A DNA stretch of 37,813 bases. Source: Prochloraceae cyanobacterium PL24a_bin.78. GTDB taxonomy: Bacteria > Cyanobacteriota > Cyanobacteriia > Cyanobacteriales > JANQIW01. How positions within the stretch are numbered: position 1 is the stretch's first letter; every line of letters begins with the position of its first letter. The notes under the pieces were generated by a model. It made no database searches. It saw nothing but the letters and a program-made list of their open reading frames with translations, and was not told the DNA's origin. This document shows positions 9,758 through 20,000 of the stretch, in pieces. Position numbers and translations under genes: made by a program. Location of the stretch: contig JANQIW010000170.1 of NCBI GenBank assembly GCA_028281945.1, positions 1 to 37,813 on the forward strand. The letters are read 5' to 3'.

Positions 9758-10542
9758 CTTTTATTTTTTTTACTATTTTTCAATTCTATTAGCTAGATGT
9801 CGTTTTTTTAAAATTAACTTAGACTATTATGCTAACTATTATTATATTTTTTGAATGTTTGTTTCTACTATTATTTTACACTAAACTGGGTCTAGATTTA
9901 TCTAAGTAAATCCTCGCAAATTCCATTAAAATATTTGTAAAAAAACGTATTTATTATTATCTTGAAATTGTTATTTTTTGTCTATCACTTTTTAAATGTT
10001 CTAAGATAATTAGATCAAAATATGGCATTTTAAACAAGATCTAAAGAGACTTTTTACAAATTAATTAATCACCTATGTTTTGAAAAATTTAAATTAGTAA
10101 TTAATCTGTAATTCAAATTAATCTTAGCTCAATAGTAAGAAAAATATATTAAATTTTTATATTTTAACTAATCAATAATTAAAGTTAATCTCAGTTAAGA
10201 TTCATATCATTAATATTTAATAGTTAATGATGGTGCTTTGTAGCAAATCCTTCCATTGCTTATGGGCAATTATTCAAGGAAAATGGACTCCTAATCTAAG
10301 GTCTAACATCTTAATTTAGATTTGCTTTGATGATTTTTCTATCTATCTATATATGATGAAAGATTGCTTTTAATTTAAATTTTCATTAAAGAAATAAAGC
10401 GATCAACAGCAAAATATTTAAGATTATTTATTGATTATCAAGAGTTAAATTATAAATTAGTTGTGCTAACCTATTGCTAAAAGCCTATGGCCAGAATTTT
10501 TGGTAAATATGTTAATAAATATTAAAAACTATTAAGGGTGAT
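9758..10542. other. 785-bp AT-rich gap without a recognisable gene
   Basis: This gap separates two divergently transcribed genes and must hold both promoters. Both strands are broken by stops at short intervals, and no tRNA, riboswitch or strong hairpin is evident to me. A TAATATTTAATAGTTAATGATGG stretch near 10210 and the GC-richer patch at about 10230-10310 are the only parts that stand out. A small RNA here is possible but not supported. Confidence 0.5.
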
Positions 10543-10548
10543 TTGAGG

Positions 10549-11310
10549 ATGAAGAAGAACATATCCAATCTCAAGATTAATATGAGAAAAACTCTGAGAA
10601 TTATAGAATTAGCCATATTAGCTGTAGCTTTTGCAGCCTTACCAGCTTTAGCTCAAGATGGAGGAGGCGGTGGTGGCGGGCCTCAACAATGGTTACAAAG
10701 TGCTCTAGAATGGATCGACGGTTTGGGGACTGCAGGACCCATCGCATTTATCATTATCTATGCCGTAGCAGCAGTAGCCTTTCTCCCAGGATCGGTATTA
10801 ACTCTAGGAGGAGGAGTAATTTTTGGTGTATTCTTGGGTTCTATATTTGTTTTCATTGGAGCGACTTTAGGAGCAACTTTAGCATTTTTAGTAGGGCGTT
10901 ATGTGGCTAGAGGTTGGATTTCTAAGAAAATTGAAGGGGATAAAAAATTTAAAGCCATAGACGAAGCAGTAGGAAGAGAAGGTTTAAAAATTGTGATTTT
11001 AACCCGATTATCTCCTATCTTTCCTTTTAACTTACTGAACTACGGTTTTGGGGTAACGGGTGTTTCTTTAAAAGATTATGTTATAGGCTCTGTAGGGATG
11101 ATTCCTGGTACAGTAATGTATGTATATTTTGGCTCTTTAGCAGGAAATTTAGCTACTTTAGGGGCTGGAGATGCACCGGGTAATCCAGTAGCAGAATGGG
11201 CTATTAGAATTGTGGGTTTAATTGCTACTGTAGCTGTAACACTCTATGTCACCAAAGTTGCCAAAAAAGCCCTTAATGATGCCATCGGAGAAGAAGAACA
11301 AGTATCTTAA
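10549..11310 (+). CDS. TVP38/TMEM64 (DedA-superfamily) membrane protein
   Basis: About 253 residues. After a hydrophobic leader ending in ALPALAQ and a glycine tract (DGGGGGGGP), it shows the VTT/SNARE-associated domain. AFLPGSVLTLGGGVIFG is an early re-entrant segment, then GATLGATLAFLVGRYVARGW, and the diagnostic TRLSPIFPFNLLNYGFGVT followed by PGTVMYVYFGSLAG. Members sit in the inner membrane and are linked to lipid or small-molecule transport; the substrate is unknown. A TTG at 10543 is an alternative start, but ATG at 10549 has AAGGG about ten bases upstream. A mercuric-reductase-like gene follows 102 bp later, a pairing I know from other bacteria. Confidence 0.88.
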   Translation: MKKNISNLKINMRKTLRIIELAILAVAFAALPALAQDGGGGGGGPQQWLQSALEWIDGLGTAGPIAFIIIYAVAAVAFLPGSVLTLGGGVIFGVFLGSIFVFIGATLGATLAFLVGRYVARGWISKKIEGDKKFKAIDEAVGREGLKIVILTRLSPIFPFNLLNYGFGVTGVSLKDYVIGSVGMIPGTVMYVYFGSLAGNLATLGAGDAPGNPVAEWAIRIVGLIATVAVTLYVTKVAKKALNDAIGEEEQVS

Positions 11311-11412
11311 GAAAAAGAAAGTTAATTGAATTTAAATCTCTTGATTATTTCCCCAAAGAGAGCAAAATAATAATTAATTAAATATTGAGTAGAAATGTAA
11401 GAGGAGTAGTCT

Positions 11413-12960
11413 ATGTCCCAATCAGGGGTTGAAAAAGTAATTGTTCCACCGATGGACGAACATAATGTCAAACTGGTAAATAATGTTCATCCACCGGATT
11501 GGGTTAATCCTAAGCCTAAAGATTGTTACGATTTAGTAGTAATCGGTTCTGGTACTGCTGGATTAGTTGCTGCTAAAGGGGCTGGGGGTTTGGGTTTAGG
11601 CTTAAAGGTGGCCCTTATTGAAAAGCATCTCATGGGGGGTGACTGTCTTAATGTTGGCTGTGTACCTTCTAAATGTATAATTCGATCGGCAAGGGCGGCT
11701 GCTGATCTGAAAAATACTCTCCCTTTTGGCATCAAACCTGCTGATAAAGTAGAGGTTGATTTTGCGACGGTGATGGCGAGAATGCGTCGCATTAGAGCGC
11801 AAATTAGTCCTGTAGATTCGGCTGAAAGTGCTAAAAAAGTTGGTGTGGATGTTTTCTTGGGTGAGGGCTGTTTTACTGGAGATGATTTAGTGACGGTTGC
11901 AGGCCAAACTCTTCGCTTTAAAAAGGCTGTAATCGCAACGGGAGCCAGAGCGGTACGTCCTAAGATTGATGGCATTGAACAAGTTGGTTATCTTACTAAT
12001 GAAAGTGTGTTTTCTTTGACGGAATTACCGAAAAGATTGGCTGTCATTGGTGGTGGGCCTATTGGTTGTGAGTTAGCTCAGTCTTTCCGTCGTTTGGGTT
12101 CTGAGGTTTATTTATTACATCGTGGGGCACATATTCTCAATAAAGAAGATGCTGATGCGGCTGAAATAGTCCAAAAAGTTTTCATGGAAGAGGGTATTCA
12201 TCTAATTTTAAATTGTAAACCAACTAGTGCTAGTTTAACACCTGAAGGTAAAGTATTGGTATATAATGTTGGTTCTACTCAAGAATCTATTGTGGTTGAT
12301 GAGATTCTTATGGGAGCAGGTCGTCAACCAAATGTAGAAAGTTTGAATTTAGAAAATGTTGGGGTGGAATATGACCCACGAAAAGGGGTAAAGGTTAACG
12401 ATAATCTCCAAACGACTAATCCGAAAATCTATGCTGCTGGTGATATTTGTATGGATTGGAAGTTTACTCATGCTGCAGATGCTGCTGCGAGAATCGTACT
12501 TAAAAATACTTTATTCTCTCCTTTTGGGTTCGGGAAATATAAACTAAGTGATTTGGTTATGCCTTGGGCTACTTTTACTGATCCTGAAATTGCTCATGTG
12601 GGTTTGTATGAGCATGAAGCTCAAGAGAAAGGTATTGAGATTAGTATTATGAAAATCCTCTTTGATGATGTCGATCGAGCTTTAGCTGAAGGGGAAGAAG
12701 AGGGATTTGTCAAGATTATCTATAAAAAAGGTTCAGATGAAATCTTAGGTGCTACTATTGTGGCTCGTCATGCAGGAGAAATGATTAGTGAAATAACCAC
12801 AGCTATTGTTAATAAAATTGGTTTAAGCAAAATGGCCAGTGTGATTCATCCTTATCCCACCCAAGCAGAAGCCATTAAAAAAGCAGCAGATGCTTATAAA
12901 CGAACTCTATTAACTCCAACTACCAAGAAGTTTTTAGCTTTTCTTACTAAAATTTCCTAA
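11413..12960 (+). CDS. Mercuric reductase-like FAD/NAD(P) disulfide oxidoreductase
   Basis: 515 residues. The N-terminal FAD site is GSGTAG (45-50), and the redox-active pair is C78/C83 in GGDCLNVGCVPSK. A second Rossmann motif is GGGPIGCELA, an FAD-contacting segment is IYAAGDI, and a C-terminal dimer domain carries HPYPTQAEA. It lacks the N-terminal metal-binding domain and the C-terminal cysteine pair of true MerA. It is therefore better read as a general flavin disulfide reductase of the type often annotated mercuric reductase in cyanobacteria. A clear GAGGAG lies upstream of the ATG. It follows the TVP38-family gene and precedes a metallophosphoesterase by 52 bp, all on the same strand. 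The electron acceptor is unknown. Confidence 0.88.
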   Translation: MSQSGVEKVIVPPMDEHNVKLVNNVHPPDWVNPKPKDCYDLVVIGSGTAGLVAAKGAGGLGLGLKVALIEKHLMGGDCLNVGCVPSKCIIRSARAAADLKNTLPFGIKPADKVEVDFATVMARMRRIRAQISPVDSAESAKKVGVDVFLGEGCFTGDDLVTVAGQTLRFKKAVIATGARAVRPKIDGIEQVGYLTNESVFSLTELPKRLAVIGGGPIGCELAQSFRRLGSEVYLLHRGAHILNKEDADAAEIVQKVFMEEGIHLILNCKPTSASLTPEGKVLVYNVGSTQESIVVDEILMGAGRQPNVESLNLENVGVEYDPRKGVKVNDNLQTTNPKIYAAGDICMDWKFTHAADAAARIVLKNTLFSPFGFGKYKLSDLVMPWATFTDPEIAHVGLYEHEAQEKGIEISIMKILFDDVDRALAEGEEEGFVKIIYKKGSDEILGATIVARHAGEMISEITTAIVNKIGLSKMASVIHPYPTQAEAIKKAADAYKRTLLTPTTKKFLAFLTKIS

Positions 12961-13012
12961 TAGGATAAGCTATCCTGAAAGTATGATTGACCATGGATTT
13001 AAGGATCGGTAG

Positions 13013-13843
13013 ATGTCTGGTATATTTTCTCAAACCTTGAGTATTGAAAGGTTGACGGTGGCTATTGCGGATTTGTCACCGTCTCTCAATGGAATCAAAT
13101 TAGCTCAATTATCAGATTTGCATTATGATGGTGAGTCTCTTTCGGAAGAATTACTCTCTGATACCATTGAATTTATTAATCAAGAAAAGGTAGATTTAGT
13201 GTTATTAACAGGGGATTATATCACAGAAGATTATAAGCCGATTTACGAACTAGCTAAAAGGCTCAAATATCTTCAAAGTTCAAGAGGTATTTATGCTGTA
13301 TTAGGCAACCATGATATTTTTTATCCTCAAGCTAGAAAAAAAGTTACTGAGGCTTTAATCTCAGTTGGAATCGAGGTTTTGTGGAATGCTATTGCAACTC
13401 CTTTTGGAGAAGAACTACCTCTTGTAGGATTAGCAGATTATTGGTCGAGAGAGTTCAATCCTTATCCCATTATGTCTTCTTTAAACCCCAATACTCCTCG
13501 AATTGTTTTATCTCATAATCCCGATACTGCGGCGATTCTCCAACAATGGCGAGTCGATTTACAACTTTCAGGACATACCCATGGCGGACAAGTGATTATT
13601 CCGGGATTTGGGCCTGCACCCATCATTTTACAATATTTAAGAAGACATACCCCTAAGGTGTTACAAAAATTCATCCCTTATCTTAAAGAATGTTCTAGTG
13701 TAGTAAAGTATTGGGAATGGGGAATGGGATTACATCAAGTAAAGGGAAATTTATTATATGTTAATCGAGGTTTAGGGACGTATTTTCCGGGGAGATTATT
13801 TTGCCCTCCTGAGTTAACATTAATCCAATTAGTAATGAAATAA
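13013..13843 (+). CDS. Calcineurin-type metallophosphoesterase (YkuE/LpxG-like)
   Basis: 276 residues with the full set of metal ligands: LSDLHYD (D-x-H), LLTGDYI (GD), VLGNHDIF (GNHD), LSHNPD, and GHTHGGQ (GH-x-H). This order and the short length match the YkuE / UDP-diacylglucosamine pyrophosphatase-like group. No membrane anchor is obvious. An AAGGA sits upstream of the ATG. A small inverted repeat, AGGATA-AGC-TATCCT, lies in the 52-bp gap from the reductase gene and could slow or stop transcription, so operon membership is likely but not certain. The substrate may be a lipid-linked pyrophosphate; this is an inference from the family. Confidence 0.85.
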   Translation: MSGIFSQTLSIERLTVAIADLSPSLNGIKLAQLSDLHYDGESLSEELLSDTIEFINQEKVDLVLLTGDYITEDYKPIYELAKRLKYLQSSRGIYAVLGNHDIFYPQARKKVTEALISVGIEVLWNAIATPFGEELPLVGLADYWSREFNPYPIMSSLNPNTPRIVLSHNPDTAAILQQWRVDLQLSGHTHGGQVIIPGFGPAPIILQYLRRHTPKVLQKFIPYLKECSSVVKYWEWGMGLHQVKGNLLYVNRGLGTYFPGRLFCPPELTLIQLVMK

Positions 13844-13885
13844 ATAAACATGAAAGCGCAAATAATTGAAGAATTTGGTAATCCC

Positions 13886-14056
13886 ATCCAAGATTTAAGT
13901 AATAAGTAATAAGCTTTGATTAAGTAATAAGTAATGAGTAATAAGTAATAAGTAAATAAGATATACTCTTTTCTCCCTTGTCTCAAGAAACTCCCTTGTC
14001 TCCCTTGTCTCCCAAGTCTTCCTTTTCTCAAGAAACACCCATTCTTCCCATTCCAT
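13886..14056. repeat. Mosaic intergenic repeat, copy C (reverse orientation)
   Basis: The gap after the phosphoesterase is filled by a heptamer array that begins with the 28-bp junction ATCCAAGATTTAAGTAATAA... (13886-13913). The array continues to about 13957, followed by C-rich strings (CTCCCTTGTCTCC, CCCATTCTTCCCATTCC). Bases 13897-13972 are the exact reverse complement of 1-76. No gene lies here; open frames across it are repeat-derived. Confidence 0.88.
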
Positions 14057-14089
14057 CACGAGAGTGTCTATTATTTTTATAATTTAAAT

Positions 14090-14572
14090 TTATAATTCAA
14101 CTCGATCGACATAATTTCGTGCTTGTCGAATAGTTTGAGGCAAAACTCCTACCAATAAAGCAAAAGCCTCATCTGGAAGATTGGAAACAGTATGGGTATC
14201 AAACCAGTGTTCAAATTGATTGAGAATTACTTGAGCGCGCTGTATAGGCACAGGATTATCGGTAATTTGTTTAATAAGTCTAGTCCATTGCCTCCGAATG
14301 AGGTAAGCTTTTTGCCTTTCCTGTGATGTTTCAGAATAGATAAAGGAAAGTTTTCCTACAGGTAAAACTCTAATTACATCTAAATCGAAGATACTTCCGA
14401 TAACAGATCCGGGTCCAGCAAATTCTCCATGATATTGTTTGATTAAAATAATGCCGTTTTTCCGACGAGGATTAACTACTAAAATGTTTTTTTCTCGCAC
14501 TAGAGTAACGATTTCTTCGGGATTTATGTTTTTATATTGATTTTGTATATCTTCAAGAGTTGGGTTTTGCAT
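14090..14572 (-). CDS. Hypothetical protein, 160 aa
   Basis: I do not recognise a named family. The sequence looks like a compact soluble alpha/beta protein. A basic strand-turn (LVVNPRRKNGIILIKQYHG) is followed by FAGPGSVIGSIFDLDVIRVL, then a helical C-terminal half rich in Gln and Arg (RQKAYLIRRQWTRLIKQ, TIRQARNYVDRVEL). No signal peptide, membrane helix or catalytic motif is seen. It starts 33 bp after the end of the acetyltransferase gene on the same strand, so the two are probably cotranscribed. Confidence 0.68.
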   Translation of the reverse strand: MQNPTLEDIQNQYKNINPEEIVTLVREKNILVVNPRRKNGIILIKQYHGEFAGPGSVIGSIFDLDVIRVLPVGKLSFIYSETSQERQKAYLIRRQWTRLIKQITDNPVPIQRAQVILNQFEHWFDTHTVSNLPDEAFALLVGVLPQTIRQARNYVDRVEL

Positions 14573-14605
14573 AGAACTAGATCTAGTTTCTACCTTATTT
14601 TTCTT

Positions 14606-15232
14606 CTATATGTCTTTTTTTAACAATAAACGTTTTGGGGATTTAAAAAACCAGCAATCAAAACCAGACTCAATTTGATAAGTCTTATATCCACTATTGC
14701 CATATAACTTTTTGGCAGGTAAGTTATGATCCAAGACATGAAGAAAAATTTTTTGATAACCCCAAGATTGTGCAATTCCATCACATTTGATTAATAATTT
14801 ACGAGCAATTCCTTGACGACGATAGGAATTACTAACGGCTAAATTAGAAATATAAGGATATTTATCATCAACATTCTCAAAAGATGAGTGACTTCGCAAA
14901 CTAATTTCAATGGTACCAAGGATTTCTTCTTCGTAAGTTTCTGTTGCGCTAATCAAAGTTTTGATAGCTACTAAACAGATATAATCAGAATTATTTTGGT
15001 TAAAACGACTGCGTAAGTCTTCATAAATTCCTAGTTTTAAAATAGGATGGATTAAGCTTAGCCATCCTTCAGGGGGATGGAAACTATGAGTTAAAATTTC
15101 TGCAAGGGTATTAATGTCTTTTAGTCTTGCAGCGCGGATAAGGATTGATTCTGAAGCATTTTGCCTAGAAGATGGTGAAGAAACTCTTTGAAAATTAGGA
15201 TTCAATAATGAATTATAAAATGATGTCACCAC
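14606..15232 (-). CDS. GNAT family N-acetyltransferase
   Basis: 208 residues. Residues 1-25 are a variable N-terminus. The GNAT fold follows: ILIRAARLKDINTLAEIL (strand 1 and helix 1), then motif A, ISNLAVSNSYRRQGIARKLL, whose R-R-Q-G-I-A loop binds the pyrophosphate of acetyl-CoA. The C-terminal part, LHVLDHNLPAKKLYGNSGYK, is the usual Y-x-x-x-G-Y ending. Such enzymes move an acetyl group to an amine; the substrate is not predictable. The start is GTG, and a second GTG follows at once. It lies upstream of the 160-aa gene in the same direction. Confidence 0.88.
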   Translation of the reverse strand: MVTSFYNSLLNPNFQRVSSPSSRQNASESILIRAARLKDINTLAEILTHSFHPPEGWLSLIHPILKLGIYEDLRSRFNQNNSDYICLVAIKTLISATETYEEEILGTIEISLRSHSSFENVDDKYPYISNLAVSNSYRRQGIARKLLIKCDGIAQSWGYQKIFLHVLDHNLPAKKLYGNSGYKTYQIESGFDCWFFKSPKRLLLKKDI

Positions 15233-15335
15233 AATAAAATAGATAGTTTTTAGATATTTTAAGAGTAACTAGAAAGTTAATTTTAATTTAATCTATTATA
15301 GCATAATTGAAAAGGGCACAAGTCAGGAGATATTG

Positions 15336-15450
15336 GGAGAATGGTTTTTGGAGAATGGTTTTTGGAGAATGGTTTTTGGAGAATGGTTTTTGGAGAATGG
15401 GAAGAATGGGGAGAGTGGGAAGAATGGGGAGAATGGGAGATTAGGGAGAT
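15336..15450. repeat. 14-bp tandem repeat and G-rich string (mosaic repeat, copy D)
   Basis: GGAGAATGGTTTTT is repeated four times head to tail (starts 15336, 15350, 15364, 15378), with a fifth partial copy at 15392. It then degrades into GGGAAGAATGGGGAGAGTGGG. The whole gap 15233-15633 contains no gene, and the rest is AT-rich. The G-rich core is the same as in the other intergenic copies, here expanded. Confidence 0.88.
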
Positions 15451-15633
15451 GGAGGAGTTTTTTCAAGTGTTCACTAATAACCAATAACTAACAAGTGATA
15501 ACTAATTAATAATCATTCGTTAGTAAGCTTGGATAGAGTAGTAATCTAGAAAACATAGCTAAATATATCAAGATATCAAAAGACTTTAGTTGTAATAATA
15601 CCCTAATGATCTACAATTGGGGATCAAAATATA

Positions 15634-16503
15634 TTATACTTGGGATAAACGCTTATTAAAAAGAGATAGGGTAAATATGGCAATAAATAAGACTAATCCT
15701 ATAGTACAAGCATAACTAAACTCTAGTTCTTGAAGTGCTTTTTCATAGATATAGTAAACTACTGTTTTAGAACTATTCAAAGGTCCACCTCTAGTTAAGA
15801 CATATACCTCTTCAAATACCTTTGTCGCAGCAATAGCTGAAATAACCCCTACAAAAAAAATAGAAGATCTTACCATTGGAATAGTAATATCAAAATGTTT
15901 TCGCCATCCATCAGAACCATCTATAGAAGCTGCCTCATATAATTCTTCAGGAATAGATTGTAAAGCAGCTAAATAAATAACCATATAAAAACCGATTCCT
16001 TTCCAGATTGTCACAATCATAACACTCCAAATTGCCCAATCAGGACTAGTTAGCCAAGGGATTTCCACATTCCAAGGGAATATATTTAGAAACTGATTGA
16101 TTATTCCATTAGAAGAATAAAAAGCTTGCCAACTAATGCCTGCTACTACGATAGAAACAGTCACAGGTAAATAATAAGACATTCTCAACCAATTTATCCC
16201 TTTAAGCTTTTGATTGACTAAAATAGCTAATCCTAAAGGTATAAAAATTAAAATGGGAACAACTCCAACAAGATATAATAAGCTATTAGTTATTGTTTGC
16301 CAAAATAGCTTATCTCGCCATAATAACTGAAAATTCTCTAACCCAATCCATCTACATTGAGGAAAAGCAGTTAAATCATCAATACTACAAAAACTAAAGA
16401 AAAATCCTAGAAAAGCTGGTAGGAAAACAGCAATAATCAAGAGACTTAAAGCTGGTAATAAAAATATATATGGTATAGATAAATTCCACTGTCTTGTTTT
16501 CAT
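15634..16503 (-). CDS. Sugar ABC transporter permease (MalF/UgpA type)
   Basis: 289 residues with six predicted membrane helices. The first is YIFLLPALSLLIIAVFLPAF. The cytoplasmic EAA loop reads EELYEAASIDGSDGWRKHF followed by ITIPM, the contact site for the ATPase. Length and motifs match carbohydrate-uptake family 1 permeases. The partner permease, binding protein and ATPase are not adjacent, so it must work with subunits encoded elsewhere. Scattered sugar-transporter genes are common in cyanobacteria. The substrate is unknown, possibly a compatible solute or an alpha-glucoside. Confidence 0.88.
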   Translation of the reverse strand: MKTRQWNLSIPYIFLLPALSLLIIAVFLPAFLGFFFSFCSIDDLTAFPQCRWIGLENFQLLWRDKLFWQTITNSLLYLVGVVPILIFIPLGLAILVNQKLKGINWLRMSYYLPVTVSIVVAGISWQAFYSSNGIINQFLNIFPWNVEIPWLTSPDWAIWSVMIVTIWKGIGFYMVIYLAALQSIPEELYEAASIDGSDGWRKHFDITIPMVRSSIFFVGVISAIAATKVFEEVYVLTRGGPLNSSKTVVYYIYEKALQELEFSYACTIGLVLFIAIFTLSLFNKRLSQV

Positions 16504-17066
16504 TTTTTCAATAGATTATTATTTTCTTTGAATATTTTTTTTAACTATTAATATTAAATCATAAAATCATCAAAGATTGATGAAAATTCCAGGTTATGTT
16601 AAAATGTTTTTAGAGTGTAATTTGATGTATCGTTCAAAAAAAAATAAAAAACTATAATAACTAAATCAAATCCAAAATATCTAAAAAATAGAGTTTTTTG
16701 ATGGGATTAACTACATGATCGTAATTATCCTAAGCACTTGATTGATTAATTGACTTTTAGTAATTAATACCCACTTGTTAATTATTGAACACAGGAAAAA
16801 ACCGTAATTTTATCAGAAAAACCAACTTGATAAACTACCAAGAAGATTAAGTGTTGAGATCTTATGAGGTTAAACTGTTTTAAGAAAAAAGCAAGAATAT
16901 TGTCCTAGATTTTATCTTGAAAAATAAGCTAAAATACTAAAAATAAAAAGATAATCTATTATATTAGAGATTATAATCTATAGCAAATTCTTAGCTATAG
17001 TTATCAAAAGAAAATCTAATAAAAAATACCAAAATAAATTTAAGTAAACCTAGCAAAAGAAAATTG
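16504..17066. other. 563-bp AT-rich gap without a recognisable gene
   Basis: Divergent genes flank this gap, so promoters of the permease and of the large GGDEF-EAL gene should lie here. I see no hairpin, RNA gene or member of the mosaic repeat family in it. Short A and T runs dominate. Confidence 0.5.
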
Positions 17067-20000
17067 ATGAGCCATCCTCCTGGAGTGACATACCGTTGCT
17101 ACAATGACCTAAATAGAACAATGGAATTTGTAAGCGAGGGAATTTTCAATTTAACAGGCTATCTTCAATCAGAGTTAATTGTAGATGGTTCAATAACATA
17201 TTGGGAAATTATTCATCCAGAAGATCGAGAATATGTCCTCAATATAATTCAAGAAGCGGTAGAGAATAAAAAACCTTATGAACTAGAGTATAGAATCATT
17301 ACCTCAAAAGGGGAATTAAAATGGGTTGAAGAAAATGGCAATGGAATTTATGACAATTGCACCAAAGAATTATCCTTTTTAGAAGGAATTATAATAGATA
17401 TTAGCGATCGCAAAAGATCGGAATTTGATAGTTATTTACTCAAAAAAATTTTAAAATCTCTTCAAGAAACAGTAAATTTTAATCGCATAATCGAAATAAC
17501 TTTAAACCAAATTTGTGAAATAACAGAATGGGATTTTGGAGAAGCTTGGATTCCTAATTCTCAAACAGAAAAACTAGAATACAGTCAATCTTGGTATTCA
17601 AGGTTTGAATCAAGAGAAAAATTTACCCAATTTCGCCAAGAAGCCAAAAATTATTTTTATACTTTAGGGAAAGGTGCCCCCGGCAAAGTTTGGTTATCTC
17701 GTGAGGCTATGTGGGTTGCTGATATTCCAGAAAAAACCAATTGTATCCGTTATCAAATAACTCAAAAATATGGTTTAAAATCAGGATTTTTTGTGCCAAT
17801 TATCAGTCAAGATAAAGTAGTGACAGTTTTAGGATTTTTTAGTTTAAAACCAAGAAAACAAGACAAATATTTGCAAGATTTAATCACAACAGTAGCAAAT
17901 CAAATAGGGAGAATTATTGGTCAAAAGCAAGTAGAGATTGCTTTAAAAGAAAGTCAAAGACAGATGAGTAGCTTGATCAATACAGTTCCTGGAATATTTT
18001 TTAGATCTAGGAAAAAACAAAAATGGTCTATGACTTATCTAAGTGAAGGCTGTTTTGAGTTAACTAATTATAGTGTTGAAGAGTTAATTAATGAATCTTC
18101 TCTTGATTTTGATGACATTATTCATCCTCAAGATCTCTCAAAAGTCTTACAAACCAGAGAAACAACTCTAAATACAGAAGAAGATTATGTAATAGAATAT
18201 CGCATTAAAACTAAAAATAATCAAGAAAAATGGGTATGGGAAAAAGGCCATGGACATTTTGATGGATCAGGAAATTTATTAGAGTTAGAAGGATTTATCA
18301 CCGATATTAGCGATCGTAAAATAATTGAAGAAAAACTGCGAAATACAGCAGCAGAATTGGAAGCATTATTTGCAGGGATGAAAGATATCATTGTAATTGT
18401 CGATAAAAATGGAAAATATCTCAAAATAGCACCGACAAATCCATCACTTTTGTGTCAAAAAGCAGAAGATTTAATTGGAAAAACCATCCATGAACTTTTA
18501 GACAAACCAACAGCAGATCGATTTTTAGCTAATATTCAGACAGCTTTAAATACTAAAACAACTACCAAGATCGAATATAGTATTGAACTTAACCAGAAGC
18601 TAGTTTGGTTTGTCGCCAATATTTCCCCTATTGATGACGATTCCGTGATTTGGGTAGCAAGAGATATTACCGATAGAAAAGAGTATGAAGAAAAATTACA
18701 AGAAACAGAAAAAAAATATCGCAGTATCTTTGAAAATGCCTTAGAAGGAATATTTCAATCCACCCCGTCAGGATACTATCTCAATGTTAATCCAGCTTTA
18801 GCAAAGATATATGGCTATAAATCTTCTAGGGAATTAATGGAGACAATAACAGATATAGCTAATCAATTATATGTGGATAAAAATCGACGTGCTGATTTTA
18901 TAGCAATCTTAAATAGAGAAGGAGTAGTATCTAATTTTGAATCCCAAGTTTATCGTAAAGATGGCAGCATTATTTGGATTGTAGAAAATGCCCGTGCAGT
19001 ATGTGACTCTATGGGTAAATGTATTTATTATGAAGGAACAGTAGAAGATATTTCCTATCGTATCGAAGTACAACGAAAACTCCATGCTCAAGCATTCTAT
19101 GATACTCTGACTGGATTGGCTAATCGCGCTTTGTTAATGAAACGATTGGGAAATGCTTTAGAAAGGCTTAAACAAAATGGCGATCGATTTGCAGTTCTTT
19201 TTTTAGACCTCGATCGTTTTAAAATAGTTAATGATAGTTTAGGCCATTTGGTAGGCGATCGTTTATTAATAGAAATTGCCAATCGCTTAAAAAAAACCAC
19301 CAGAAAAGAAGATTTAGTGGCCCGTTTAGGGGGAGATGAATTTACTATTCTTCTAGAAAACATCAACGATATCAATCAAGCAATTGTTGTAGCCAAAAGA
19401 ATCAAAGAAGAATTAAGTGGGGCTTTTAATCTCAATGGATATAAAGTATTTACTGGTGCAAGTATTGGGATTTTTATTAGTGATAACTTGCAAGAAACTC
19501 GGATCAAAACTATCGCTCCAGAAGATGTTTTAAGAGATGCAGATACGGCTTTGTATCGCGCGAAAGCTAACAATAAAGGCTCTTATCAAATCTTTGAGCC
19601 AGAAATGCACTTAAATGCCCTAGCCCAATTACAATTAGAAACAGATATTCGTAACGCTCTTGAAGAGAAAGAGTTGATGGTTTTCTATCAACCAATTATT
19701 TGCCTTGAAAGTAGAAAAATCGTTGGCTTAGAAGCATTGTTACGTTGGCAACATAGAAATAAAGGCTTGGTATCTCCTGATGAATTTATTGCTACAGCAG
19801 AAGAAACTGGTCTAATTATTCCTATTGGTTTATGGGTTTTGAGAGAAGCTTGTTATCAATTAAAAGAATGGCAAGATAAATTTGGTGAAGATTTATTTAT
19901 AAGTGTCAATCTTTCTGTTAAACAGTTTAATTATCCTAGTTTGATTGAAGAAATTGATTTAGTTTTAGCTGAAACAGGTCTTAATCCTCATAATTTAAGA

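Noticed and set aside
11526-11975. 149-codon minus-strand frame inside the reductase gene
   Set aside because: It is antisense to an intact conserved gene, and its composition is that of a shadow frame.
11413-12960. True mercuric reductase and a mercury-resistance operon
   Set aside because: The N-terminal metal-binding domain and C-terminal cysteine pair of MerA are missing, and no merR, merT or merP lies nearby.
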